Origin: Woeseiaceae bacterium
GTDB taxonomy: Bacteria; Pseudomonadota; Gammaproteobacteria; Steroidobacterales; Woeseiaceae
Direction: 5' to 3'
Length of the DNA: 64,000 bases
Assembly (NCBI GenBank): GCA_028277185.1
Contig: JANQGQ010000012.1
Coordinates: 124,001 to 188,000, forward strand
Shown here: positions 1 through 6,950 of the stretch, in pieces
Layout: the number at the start of each line of letters is the position of its first letter
Numbering within the stretch: position 1 is the first letter of the stretch
The notes under the pieces: generated by a model
The model's database searches: none
Told to the model about the DNA's origin: nothing
Seen by the model: the letters and a program-made list of their open reading frames with translations, nothing else
Program-made: the position numbers and the translations under genes

Positions 1-1483
1 GGGCGCCGACAAGCTTGCCGGGCTGCTGGTGCGCCAGGGCGCCGAAGTGCAGACGACGAGGGGTGGATTTCGGGCCTGCGGCGAAGACTACGGTCCGGGC
101 AGTTACGCGATAGACCTCGCGCAGCCGGCGAAGCGCCTGCTGCGGACGCTGCTCGACCCGGACGTGCCGATGGACGCCGGCTTTCTCGCGGAGCAGGAGC
201 GCAAGCGCGCCAAAGCCCTGCCGGACGAAATCTATGACGTTACCGCGTGGTCGCTGCCGCTGATGATGAACGTGACCGTCGCCACTTGCGACCGGATGCC
301 GACGGGCAGTCTCGTTCCCGCAGGGCCGGAGCTGGTTCAGCCGGGCGAGCTCGGCGGTCCGGCCGGCGCGGTGGCGTACCTGGTCCGCTGGGGCGATGCG
401 TCGGCGGTGCGCCTCCTGGCGCACGCGCATCGCCGCGGCCTGACCGTCAAGAGCAGCGATCTGCCCTTCGGCCAGGGGACGGTCTCCTGGCCGGGCGGTA
501 CGCTGATTTTCGATGCGGCCGACAATCCGCCCGAACTCAGAACGATTCTCGCCGAGCTGGCGGCGACGACCGGCGCCGACATCGTGGCCGTCGACGACAG
601 CTGGGTGACCGAAGGTCCCAGCTTCGGCAGCTATCGAGTTGTCCGCATGAACGCCCCGCGCGTGGCGATTGCCTGGGACGAGCCCACGAATCAGTACAGC
701 GCCGGCAACACGCGTTTCGTCATCGAACGGCAGTTCGACTATCCGGTCACCGCAATCCGCAGCCGGCGGCTGGTCGACGCGGATCTGCGGCGCTACGACG
801 TGCTGATCCTGCCCGAGACGCGGGACGGCTACAGGAGCGTGCTCGGCGAGGATGCCGCCGACAATCTGCGTCGATGGGTCGATCGCGGCGGTGTCCTGAT
901 TGCGCTCGGCAATGCCACGAGCTATCTCGCCGATCCGGCCGTCGACCTCGTGAGCATTCGCCGCGAGGACCGCGTGGTCGACGCCGCCGTTACGGAGTCG
1001 GCGTCCGAAGAAGCGGACGGCGACGACGAAGACGAACAGAAAGCGACCGTCGAGGGAAGCTACCTGACCAGCATCGAGGAGTTGGAGGTGCTGACGACAC
1101 CGCTCGAGGCGAGTCCGGATACGCTGGGCGGCGTGCTGCTCAAGGCTATAGTCGACGAAGATCACTGGCTCGGCGCGGGCGTGAGCAAGCGCGTCAACGT
1201 ACTGGCGCGCGGCGCGGACATCTACACGCCTGTGCGTCTGGACAAGGGCGTCAACGTGGCCCGCTTCGACGGACCCGACGACGTTCTCGCGAGCGGCTAC
1301 ATGTGGGAGGAGAACCGGAAGCAGTATGCGTTCAAGCCGTTCGCGGTCGCCCAACCGCAGGGCGACGGTTTCGTCGTGGCGTTTACGGAGGACCCGAACG
1401 TCCGGGCTTACCTCGATGGACTCAACGTGATTTTCATGAACGCCGTGTTTCGCGGTCCCGCGCACGCACGGCCGGAACGCTAG
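1..1483 (+). CDS. M14-type zinc carboxypeptidase, C-terminal part (5' truncated by window edge)
   Basis: The frame is open from base 2, so the true start lies upstream; about 494 residues are visible. The fragment resembles the non-catalytic C-terminal half of large secreted M14 zinc carboxypeptidases of Gammaproteobacteria, which remove C-terminal residues from peptides. It has a ThuA/GATase-like fold region with 'DVLILPETRDGYRSVLG' followed by 'WVDRGGVLIALGNATSYLA', and an acidic stretch (DGDDEDEQ) near residue 335. The catalytic zinc ligands (HxxE...H) would be in the missing N-terminal part, so activity cannot be judged. It converges with the next gene, leaving 13 bp between the stops. 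The family call comes from overall resemblance and is fairly, not fully, secure. Confidence 0.7.
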   Translation, partial: GADKLAGLLVRQGAEVQTTRGGFRACGEDYGPGSYAIDLAQPAKRLLRTLLDPDVPMDAGFLAEQERKRAKALPDEIYDVTAWSLPLMMNVTVATCDRMPTGSLVPAGPELVQPGELGGPAGAVAYLVRWGDASAVRLLAHAHRRGLTVKSSDLPFGQGTVSWPGGTLIFDAADNPPELRTILAELAATTGADIVAVDDSWVTEGPSFGSYRVVRMNAPRVAIAWDEPTNQYSAGNTRFVIERQFDYPVTAIRSRRLVDADLRRYDVLILPETRDGYRSVLGEDAADNLRRWVDRGGVLIALGNATSYLADPAVDLVSIRREDRVVDAAVTESASEEADGDDEDEQKATVEGSYLTSIEELEVLTTPLEASPDTLGGVLLKAIVDEDHWLGAGVSKRVNVLARGADIYTPVRLDKGVNVARFDGPDDVLASGYMWEENRKQYAFKPFAVAQPQGDGFVVAFTEDPNVRAYLDGLNVIFMNAVFRGPAHARPER

Positions 1484-1496
1484 CGTCGGCGACGCA

Positions 1497-2054
1497 TCAG
1501 GCGTCTCCGGGCGGCGCCTGCCAGTCGCGCCGCAGCAGCGCATATAGCTCGAGGTCTTCGTAGCGTTCCCACTTCAGCACGGCCTCGCGCGCCGTGCCCT
1601 CGTGCACGAGCCCGATCTTGCGCATGACGGCACCGGAGGCCGGATTGCGCGTCAGATGCGACGAGTGGATACGGTTGAGTCCCAGCGCCTCGAAGCCCCA
1701 GGCCACGAGGCGCTCGCTGGCCTCGGTCGCATAACCCCGGTTCCAGTAGGGCTTGCCGATCCAGTAGCCGAGGACCGCCGCGTTAGCCGCCTTATCGATG
1801 CCGAGCGAAACCGTGCCCAGCAACTCGTCGGAGTCCCTGTTCAGGATGGCGAAGGTCGCGCGCGCGCCCGCCGCAAACTGCGCGTGCGTCTGCCCTATCC
1901 ACGCCTCCGCCATGCCGTCCTCGTAGGGATGCGGGATGTTCAGCGTGGTATCCGCGATCGCGCGGTCGCCGGCAAGGCGCTGGACGGCCGCGGCGTCGGC
2001 CGGCTCGTAGCGCCGCAGCAGCAGGCGCTTCGTTGTCAGTTGCGGTTGTGTCAC
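1497..2054 (-). CDS. GNAT family N-acetyltransferase (RimJ/RimL type)
   Basis: A 185-residue protein of usual single-domain GNAT length. It begins 'MTQPQLTTKRLLLRRYEPAD', the typical first strand of RimJ/RimL-like acetyltransferases. It continues with 'LGYWIGKPYWNRGYATEA', which contains the acetyl-CoA pyrophosphate-binding segment (Q/RxxGxA type), and 'MRKIGLVHEGTAREAV' near the end. It would transfer acetyl from acetyl-CoA to an amine, possibly a protein N-terminus or a small molecule; the substrate is unknown. The start is a GTG whose bases overlap the TGA stop of the upstream DUF6445-like gene (GTGA), so translation is probably coupled. A longer open frame exists upstream but is only a shadow of the two preceding genes. 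Confidence 0.85.
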   Translation of the reverse strand: MTQPQLTTKRLLLRRYEPADAAAVQRLAGDRAIADTTLNIPHPYEDGMAEAWIGQTHAQFAAGARATFAILNRDSDELLGTVSLGIDKAANAAVLGYWIGKPYWNRGYATEASERLVAWGFEALGLNRIHSSHLTRNPASGAVMRKIGLVHEGTAREAVLKWERYEDLELYALLRRDWQAPPGDA

Positions 2055-2749
2055 AGGCCTGTCCGCCAGAACGACGCAATCGTAAAGCGCCCGGTCAACG
2101 GGTTCGTGTCGAAGCTGTAGCCGGGCGCGATGTCTCCCGAGTGTAGCGAACTGGTTCGGTACACCGCCATCCGGTTCCACGCGGCATCGACGGTATGGAT
2201 GCGCTCGAAGAGTTCGGTATCGCCGCAGATGTACGCGGGCGGTTCGGGCAGGCCGTGCTCGCGGAACTCCGCCTCGAGTTTCCGGTGATAGCCCGGCATG
2301 CGCAGCTCGTCGACGTATTCGAAGCGTGACGAGCGATGCCGATAGAAGGAGGTTCCGCCGTGCTCCGGTCCGCACAGGTAGTGCATCACCGCGAGGTCGG
2401 TTTGCCGCGGCTGGTCGAAGTGCGGGATGCGCTGCGCGGGCTTGAGTTGCGACGGCGGTATCGACACCATCGAAAAGAAGCTGTCGAGCGTCGCCGTGCC
2501 CGCCGGCCGGATGCCGAATACTTCGCCGGCCAGATCGGTCAGCGTGTCGGCCAGAAGCGCGCAGTAAGCCTCGGGTGCGGGAGCCCGGATGCCGGGATAC
2601 AGGCCGGCATCCGGAGCGGGCCGCCTGCCCTGCATCGCCAGCTCGCGTAGCGACTCCGGGTCGGACACGAAGTTGTCGACGATGCACAGGGGCTCCGCCT
2701 CGGCGCCGATGCGCTCGACGCGGAGGCGGTACTCCAGATGCCGGTGCAT
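2051..2749 (-). CDS. DUF6445-like protein, putative 2OG-Fe(II) oxygenase-fold
   Basis: A 232-residue protein resembling the DUF6445 family, seen elsewhere near tryptophan halogenase and TonB receptor genes. The central part has 'IPHFDQPRQTDLAVMHYL' (an HxD pair) and 'GGTSFYRHRSSRFEYVD', and the end has 'SLHSGDIAPG' with a further histidine. This H-x-D...H pattern and the GGTxFYRH strand recall iron/2-oxoglutarate oxygenases, but no substrate or activity can be assigned. It lies 9 bp downstream of the TRAP solute-binding gene and overlaps the GNAT gene by 4 bp, so the three genes probably form one transcript. The family assignment is from memory of motifs, not from a search. Confidence 0.65.
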   Translation of the reverse strand: MHRHLEYRLRVERIGAEAEPLCIVDNFVSDPESLRELAMQGRRPAPDAGLYPGIRAPAPEAYCALLADTLTDLAGEVFGIRPAGTATLDSFFSMVSIPPSQLKPAQRIPHFDQPRQTDLAVMHYLCGPEHGGTSFYRHRSSRFEYVDELRMPGYHRKLEAEFREHGLPEPPAYICGDTELFERIHTVDAAWNRMAVYRTSSLHSGDIAPGYSFDTNPLTGRFTIASFWRTGL

Positions 2750-2758
2750 GGCGTCGCG

Positions 2759-3850
2759 TCAGCCCCGGCTGCCGAGGTAGGCCTCTTCGCTGACGCGCTG
2801 CCACTCGCGGGCGGCGTCCCGGTACGCGGCATAGGACGCATGGATTTTCGCCGCCGCGGGGTCGGCCGCGACGAGTTCGGCGATGACTTCTTCCGCATAG
2901 CCTTCGAGCAGCTCGACGACATCCGCGGGAAAGGCGCGGACCTCTACGTTCGGGTCGTCCTTGAGCTGCATGAGCGCCGTCGTGTTGCCGTGCACGAACT
3001 CGGCAAGCATGTCCGAGTTGACCGACTGCGCGGCGATCTCGACGATCGCTTTGAGGTCGTCGGGCAACGCGTTCCAGGCGTCCTTGTTGACGATGGCTTC
3101 GAGCGTCGGCCCCGGCTCCTGCCAGCCCGGATAGTAGTAATAGCGGGCCGCCTTCGGCAGCCCGAAAGCGACGTCGTTGTACGGACCGACCCACTCCGTC
3201 GCGTCGATCACGCCGGTCTGCAACGACGTGAAGATTTCGGACCCGGGCAGCGTAACCGGCGTGCCGCCGGCGCGCCGCAGCACTTCGCCGCCGAGTCCGG
3301 GAATGCGCATCTTGAGGCCCTTGAGGTCTTCCGGCGAGTTGATCTCCCGGTTGAACCAGCCGCCCATCTGCACGCCGGTGTTGCCGGCCGGGAACGGTAC
3401 CAGGCTGAAGGGGTCGTACAGCTCGCGCCAGAGTTCCAGGCCGCCGCCGTAGTACAGCCAGCCGTTCATCTCCTGCGCGTTGAGGCCAAACGGAATCGAG
3501 GTGAAGAACTGTGCGGCATCCACCTTGCCCTTGTGGTAGTAGGCGGCGCCGTGCCCCATTTCGACGGTGCCGCGGCTCACGGCATCGAACACCTCGAAGG
3601 CCGGTACGAGCTCGCCCGCGGCGTAGACCCGGACGTTCAGGCGCCCGCCCGAGGCACGGGTGATGCGCTCGGCGAAGCGCGTGGCACCCGCTCCGAGCCC
3701 CGGCAGCCCCGGCGGCCACGACGTGACCATCGACCAGTCGAAGCGCTGGGCGGAACCCGCGGCGGACGTGTCGCTCCCGTCCGACTGACCGCCACAGGCC
3801 GCGATCCCGGCCGCCGCGGCAAGGCCGCCCACAAAATGCCGTCGCTTCAT
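2759..3850 (-). CDS. TRAP transporter solute-binding lipoprotein (DctP/TakP-like)
   Basis: A 363-residue periplasmic binding protein. The N-terminus 'MKRRHFVGGLAAAAGIAAC' combines a twin-arginine-like start (RRxF) with a lipobox (IAAC), so it is probably exported by Tat and lipid-anchored. The mature part follows the DctP pattern: 'FAERITRASGGRLNVRVYAAGEL', then 'GTVEMGHGAAYYHKGK', and the family-typical 'INSPEDLKGLKMRIPG' (arginine that salt-bridges a carboxylate ligand). 'SLQTGVIDATEW' matches TakP-like binders of keto or hydroxy acids. No DctQ or DctM membrane subunits are nearby, so it is an orphan here and its partners must lie elsewhere. Likely ligand class: organic acids (inference). 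Confidence 0.88.
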   Translation of the reverse strand: MKRRHFVGGLAAAAGIAACGGQSDGSDTSAAGSAQRFDWSMVTSWPPGLPGLGAGATRFAERITRASGGRLNVRVYAAGELVPAFEVFDAVSRGTVEMGHGAAYYHKGKVDAAQFFTSIPFGLNAQEMNGWLYYGGGLELWRELYDPFSLVPFPAGNTGVQMGGWFNREINSPEDLKGLKMRIPGLGGEVLRRAGGTPVTLPGSEIFTSLQTGVIDATEWVGPYNDVAFGLPKAARYYYYPGWQEPGPTLEAIVNKDAWNALPDDLKAIVEIAAQSVNSDMLAEFVHGNTTALMQLKDDPNVEVRAFPADVVELLEGYAEEVIAELVAADPAAAKIHASYAAYRDAAREWQRVSEEAYLGSRG

Positions 3851-4368
3851 GCTCCACTCCGATTTCGTCGCTGTACCGGCGCTAGTTTAGGCGTTCGGGA
3901 CGCGGCGACAAGGGGGCGGTCCGTCGCACTGAGCAGATCCGCCGATATCATGGGGTACGTCCACACGTCGCCCGGACGCTAGAGTGTCCCACCCCCGCTG
4001 GAGTTCCACTTTCGTGGGAGCACGGACCCCCTTTTCGGTAGTGTGCCGTATGGGCGTTACTCAACACTTGCTGGACAAGGCGCTAAGGTTGGTCGCTGGA
4101 AGGTCGACCATAGATTCGCTTCACGAAAAATAGGAATGTTTCACAGAAAGTGGGAATCGACATTCACCATCCGCGCCGCCAGAGGGTTCCAATGGACGAC
4201 GACCACTAGTATGCACAGCGTGTCGCCACCCACAGATGAATGGGAACTATCCAAAGGCTCGCAGCTCGTGGCCGGAAAGCAGTCTTGAGCGCGGTAAGGT
4301 CGGAGCGGAGAAACTACATTAGAAAGAGCAGCAGGAGGTTGCCAGAAGAGCAGCGCAAGCCAGATGGG
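3851..4368. other. Gene-poor stretch, boundary of AT-rich islet
   Basis: This 518-bp stretch has no gene I can support. Up to about 3970 the composition matches the chromosome and probably contains the promoter of the leftward TRAP gene. From about 4040 GC drops clearly. A short rightward open frame at 4043-4288 has no recognisable family, no good ribosome site and mixed composition. It could be debris of a transposase or integrase, but I cannot match it to a named element. Confidence 0.5.
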
Positions 4369-4791
4369 CTAAGAAGGACTCAGCTTGATACTTTTTGTCA
4401 ACAGCGGCCTCCATCTGCCTCCATCTAGTTGATAGTGGACTAGCAACCTACCAGGTCCGCGAAATTCAATGGGGACTTTGGGAATAGGAACAAAGATCTC
4501 GTTCGAGTCTTTCGACGATCTTGATACCTGCAAATCGCCACCAGCCTTTACTTCGTATTTTGGCGTCTCAGAATCATCAAACTCGGCTCGATACCGAACT
4601 TTGATTGCGACAGTACAGTCGCTCGTCACTGATCCGTGCATTAACAGTTGAAAGGCGAGCGCACTAGGAAACGTGGGCAGCAGAATGTCTGACGCATATA
4701 TTCCTACTAGGATCAGTTTGCCGTTGTTTTCATGCCGAATGTCGTCCGACAGAATCGCATAGTCTATTTTAATTGGTAGCGACTTCGCCAT
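4369..4791 (-). CDS. DUF6941-like protein, third gene of islet operon
   Basis: A 140-residue protein with no signal peptide or membrane segment. The N-terminal pattern 'AILSDDIRHENNGKLILVGIYASDIL' matches the DUF6941 family as I remember it: small proteins of unknown function that begin with a strand-rich 'aD.vR.E..GK..liGvy' motif. The remainder is beta-rich ('VAIKVRYRAEF', 'GRLLVHYQLDGGRW'). It overlaps the HTH gene by 23 bp on the same strand, so it is probably translated from the same transcript. Role unknown; its position makes it a third component of a possible toxin-antitoxin-like module. AT-rich relative to the chromosome. Confidence 0.6.
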   Translation of the reverse strand: MAKSLPIKIDYAILSDDIRHENNGKLILVGIYASDILLPTFPSALAFQLLMHGSVTSDCTVAIKVRYRAEFDDSETPKYEVKAGGDLQVSRSSKDSNEIFVPIPKVPIEFRGPGRLLVHYQLDGGRWRPLLTKSIKLSPS

Positions 4792-5221
4792 GCTCTTGAT
4801 CCGAGATATTCCAAGTTGCTACGACGTTCGATGAAGTTTCAGACTGGTGTTCCATATGGTGATATGGTCCGTTTCGCAATGGGACAACGTTTGTTCTGGT
4901 GTCTGAATTCGCGGCTGATAGGAAAGACTCGAACTCTTTCATGAATTCGTCAGCTGATTGTGGGCGCGACTGAGGAACAACCGTGAACCTAAACTCGGCG
5001 TTCATTCCTAGAAGCAGGTCGCTAACTGTATCTAACTTCAAGTTGCTTGGTTCCCGTAGTATTCTCGACAGTTGCCCAGCGTCCATATGAAGGCGCGTCG
5101 CCAATTGCTTTTGAGTAAGGTTTTCAGCTTGAGACTTCTGGCGAAAAAACCTCAGTATTTCTTCCAAGACCAGATTTCGGTTCAGCCTTCGAAAATATGC
5201 TTTGTCGGTTTCTTTAATCAT
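4769..5221 (-). CDS. XRE-type HTH regulator (antitoxin-like)
   Basis: A 150-residue protein starting at an ATG whose bases overlap the upstream gene's stop by 8 bp (ATGATTAA). An earlier in-frame ATG (5266) would add 15 residues inside the upstream gene and is less likely. A helix-turn-helix of the Cro/C1 class is clear: 'LTQKQLATRLHMDAGQLSRI' around residues 35-55, followed by 'LKLDTVSDLLLGMNAEFRF'. The C-terminal third is low in hydrophobic residues and may be flexible. Directly downstream of a possible RelE/HigB-like gene it is in the place of a HigA-type antitoxin, which would bind the toxin and repress the operon (inference). Confidence 0.75.
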   Translation of the reverse strand: MIKETDKAYFRRLNRNLVLEEILRFFRQKSQAENLTQKQLATRLHMDAGQLSRILREPSNLKLDTVSDLLLGMNAEFRFTVVPQSRPQSADEFMKEFESFLSAANSDTRTNVVPLRNGPYHHMEHQSETSSNVVATWNISDQEHGEVATN

Positions 5222-5750
5222 CGTAGTATTTTTCACAGAGGGCTCCGTCAAAAAGTTTGCGTGCATTTTTCATTGTCTTTGGCGAGTAACACGGAAACAG
5301 TTGATTGAATGTATGCTTCGCTTTCTTCTTTTCATACTCCCATTCAGAATCAGCGATGTTCCCTAGTTCCCCGCGATAACGATAAGAAGTTGCAATTAAC
5401 AAATTCTTTTCGGCGAATTGGCCGAAAACCCTAATAGTCGGATCGAGGCGTTGGCTGCGAATTTCCCAGACTCCTTCCGCAGGGGGCTTTAACTGTTTGA
5501 TCAGGTCCTTATCGACGTCTGACATACACTGAAAAGTAACAAGATCTGCTTTCAATTCTGCAAATCGAAGGTTTCCACTGTTTATCTCCTGCTCGATCTC
5601 CTCGTTGAGTGACTTCGCCAACAGTATGTATCTTTTTGGACTTCTGTGACCATATCCTGTCTTTGGGATCACTGGAACCAATTTGCCTCTTCTAAGGTGC
5701 TCTTTGATTTCGTCAGATATTGACATTGAAGTCAATCTTTTGACACTCAA
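5214..5750 (-). CDS. Hypothetical protein, possible HigB/RelE-like toxin
   Basis: A 178-residue soluble protein, first gene of the islet operon. The N-terminal ~90 residues are charged and helical. The C-terminal half contains 'GVWEIRSQRL' followed by 'IRVFGQF' and 'LLIATSYRYRG', a strand order like Gp49/HigB-family mRNA interferases ('vwElR...yRv.y...'). A basic stretch follows (EYEKKKAKHTF). The typical HigB C-terminal 'KKtqktP' motif is not evident, and the protein is longer than classic HigB (about 90-120 residues), so the toxin reading rests on fold-like pattern and on the toxin-then-HTH gene order. AT-rich codon use indicates foreign origin. Confidence 0.45.
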   Translation of the reverse strand: MSVKRLTSMSISDEIKEHLRRGKLVPVIPKTGYGHRSPKRYILLAKSLNEEIEQEINSGNLRFAELKADLVTFQCMSDVDKDLIKQLKPPAEGVWEIRSQRLDPTIRVFGQFAEKNLLIATSYRYRGELGNIADSEWEYEKKKAKHTFNQLFPCYSPKTMKNARKLFDGALCEKYYDD

Positions 5751-5879
5751 ACAGAGATGACGTTCGCACTATACAGCCCCGCGCTGCGATCTCCCGCAAT
5801 TAAAAATGCTCAATGGACAAAAGTTGTCGAGCACATCGTTCGGACAAACAGGTATATCTTGTCGGTCAGTCCACAATTA

Positions 5880-5916
5880 ATCCCACTTTAACCAAGATTC
5901 AACACTAGTGGGATTC
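5880..5916. repeat. 9-bp inverted repeat upstream of islet operon
   Basis: AATCCCACT at 5880-5888 is mirrored exactly by AGTGGGATT at 5908-5916, with 19 bp between. It lies about 130 bp upstream of the first islet gene. It may be an operator for the HTH protein or a recombination-end remnant; sequence alone does not decide. Confidence 0.45.
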
Positions 5917-5933
5917 TAGGTCAGAAATCCGTG

Positions 5934-5960
5934 AAAAAGCCCCGACACGTGGGTCGGGGC
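5934..5960 (-). terminator. Hairpin with T5 tail read on the minus strand
   Basis: On the minus strand, CCCGAC and GTCGGG form a 6-bp stem with a 6-nt loop, followed by C and TTTTT, a standard rho-independent terminator shape. No minus-strand protein gene lies immediately upstream of it (that is, above 5960). It would therefore end either an unannotated minus-strand RNA or antisense transcription. Confidence 0.5.
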
Positions 5961-5973
5961 CTGCCCCGGCCCG

Positions 5974-6115
5974 GCCGGATACGGCTGAGCGGCACCGCCT
6001 TCCGTGGCAGCACCGATGCGCGTCGGGGAGCAAGGCCCGGGACCGTCCTTGCCTGCCGACCGGTAAGGTTCACAATCCCATAGTCCCGGGCAGCGGGACC
6101 ACCGCCGTATCTGGC
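5974..6115 (+). ncRNA. Candidate structured RNA or leader upstream of dtd
   Basis: Three nested complementary pairs occur. GCCGGATACGGC (5974-5985) pairs with GCCGTATCTGGC (6104-6115). GCCCGGGAC (6035-6043) pairs exactly with GTCCCGGGC (6083-6091). CCTTGCC (6047-6053) pairs with GGTAAGG (6062-6068). The two imperfect stems each contain one G-T pair that is a G-U wobble only if the + strand is transcribed; on the minus strand both would be C-A mismatches. That favours a + strand RNA or a dtd leader. The nearby T-tailed hairpin instead points to the minus strand, so orientation is unresolved. The shape (closing stem, wide bubble, apical stem) recalls 6S RNA, but I see no conserved 6S sequence. 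Confidence 0.4.
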
Positions 6116-6129
6116 AACATCAGGGTCAA

Positions 6130-6567
6130 ATGATCGCCTTGTTGCAACGCGTCGCTTCCGCGAGTGTCGAAGTGGAAAGTGAGTGCACCGGCCGTATCGG
6201 TCGCGGCCTGCTGGTACTCGTGGGCGTCCACCGCGACGATACCGACCGCGACACGGCGCGGCTGGCCGAGCGCATTCTGGGCTACCGCGTGTTTCCCGAT
6301 GCCAACGGCCGGATGAATCGCTCGCTTGCCGATATCGGCGGCGGGCTATTGCTGGTGCCGCAGTTCACGCTGGCCGCGGATACCCGCAAGGGGACGCGGG
6401 CCAGCTTTACCCGAGCCGCCGGGCCGGACAAAGCCACGGCGTACTTCGACGCGCTGGCGGCCCGCTGCCGGGACACGCTGGCAGAGGTGGAGACGGGCCG
6501 TTTCGGCGCGGATATGCAGGTGTCGCTGGTCAACGACGGCCCGGTGACGTTCTGGCTGGAGTCCTGA
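6130..6567 (+). CDS. dtd: D-aminoacyl-tRNA deacylase
   Basis: A 145-residue protein of standard length. DTD hydrolyses D-amino acids (and glycine) mischarged on tRNA, protecting translation in the cytosol. The N-terminus 'MIALLQRVASASVEV' is typical. Of the two signature motifs, the cross-subunit Gly-cisPro motif NxGPVT is intact ('NDGPVT', residues 135-140). The SQFTL motif reads PQFTL (residues 77-81), with proline in place of the usual serine. The protein works as a homodimer. The 'CAGGGT' 5 bp before ATG is a weak ribosome site. It is followed by the Tat operon, separated by a promoter-like region, so it is probably its own transcript, possibly with the structured leader just upstream. 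Confidence 0.95.
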   Translation: MIALLQRVASASVEVESECTGRIGRGLLVLVGVHRDDTDRDTARLAERILGYRVFPDANGRMNRSLADIGGGLLLVPQFTLAADTRKGTRASFTRAAGPDKATAYFDALAARCRDTLAEVETGRFGADMQVSLVNDGPVTFWLES

Positions 6568-6608
6568 GAATCCTGAGGCTCGGCATGAACCGCGATCGTT
6601 TCACATTT

Positions 6609-6637
6609 TTGGCATCCGGCTCGCAGTATCATTAACA
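6609..6637 (+). promoter_or_regulatory. Sigma-70-like promoter for tatABC
   Basis: TTGGCA at 6609-6614 and TTAACA at 6632-6637 are separated by 17 bp, a reasonable -35/-10 pair, with an AT-rich patch around the -10 in otherwise GC-rich DNA. It lies about 70 bp upstream of tatA, between dtd and tatA. Confidence 0.45.
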
Positions 6638-6643
6638 TATCGC

Positions 6644-6661
6644 GCCCGGCCCGAGCCGGGC
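6644..6661 (+). other. Perfect 7-bp hairpin in the tatA leader
   Basis: GCCCGGC, loop CCGA, then GCCGGGC. It has no T tract, so it is not a normal terminator. If the promoter just upstream is real, it sits at the 5' end of the tatABC mRNA and may stabilise it. Confidence 0.4.
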
Positions 6662-6704
6662 CTCGAAGGCTGAAAACGCGGGTCCGCCCCGCAGGAGACA
6701 TACC

Positions 6705-6935
6705 ATGTTCTCAAGCATTAGCTGGCCGCAGCTCCTGATCGTGCTGGTCATCGTGCTGGCGATCTTCGGCACCAAGCGGTTCCGGACGCTGGGTTCCGAT
6801 CTCGGCAACGCCGTGAAGGGTTTCAAGAGCGCCATGAGCGACGCCGAGGAAGCCAAGGAGCAGCTCAGCGACGCAACGAAAGACGCCGATTTCGACAGCA
6901 CGCCCGCCGAAGAGACGCGTAAAGACAACGCCTGA
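6705..6935 (+). CDS. tatA: Twin-arginine translocase subunit TatA
   Basis: 76 residues. TatA forms the variable-size pore that carries folded proteins with twin-arginine signals across the inner membrane. An N-terminal membrane helix (about residues 6-20, '[15 protein letters not shown]') is followed by the hinge '[14 protein letters not shown]' and an amphipathic helix ('[10 protein letters not shown]'), then an acidic tail, all as expected. The start has a good ribosome site (CAGGAGA). It is the first gene of tatABC, with 15 bp to tatB. Several proteins in this window carry twin-arginine-like signals (at 2759 and 30326) and would be clients. Confidence 0.97.
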   Translation: MFSSISWPQLLIVLVIVLAIFGTKRFRTLGSDLGNAVKGFKSAMSDAEEAKEQLSDATKDADFDSTPAEETRKDNA

Positions 6936-6950
6936 CGCGCGGGTTTCCCC

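Larger units (their letters stand above)
4040..5935. other. AT-rich accessory islet carrying a toxin/antitoxin-like operon
   Basis: Base composition falls from about 65% GC to roughly 45-50% between about 4040 and 5935 and returns sharply at the hairpin near 5941. Codon choice in the three genes inside is also AT-rich (many AAA, GAA, ATT and TTT codons), unlike neighbours on both sides. No integrase, transposase or flanking direct repeat was found, so it is best described as a horizontally acquired islet of unknown mechanism. Edges are approximate. Confidence 0.6.
5751..6129. other. Intergenic region between islet operon and dtd
   Basis: 379 bp without a coding gene. The left part (5751-5935) is AT-rich and should hold the promoter of the leftward islet operon. 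It contains a 9-bp inverted repeat (separate entry). The right part (about 5938-6128) is GC-rich and contains a hairpin followed by T5 on the minus strand, plus a long multi-stem structure described separately. dtd starts at 6130. Confidence 0.6.

Noticed and set aside
1497..3857. One 786-codon open frame on the minus strand spanning three genes
   Set aside because: Only its last 185 codons (the GNAT gene) look like a real protein. The rest is arginine- and alanine-rich shadow of the DUF6445-like and TRAP genes in other frames.
4043..4288. An 81-codon rightward frame at the edge of the AT-rich islet
   Set aside because: No recognisable family, poor ribosome site and mixed composition. Probably decayed foreign DNA.
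6067..6080. GGTTCACAATCC resembling a tRNA T-arm
   Set aside because: The flanking bases do not pair as a 5-bp T stem, and no acceptor or anticodon arms can be built around it.
5934..6115. Identification of the structured region as 6S RNA, SRP RNA, tmRNA or a known riboswitch
   Set aside because: Size and outline fit 6S loosely, but I could not find the conserved 6S bubble sequences, the SRP GGAAGGAAGCAGCC-type loop or known riboswitch cores.
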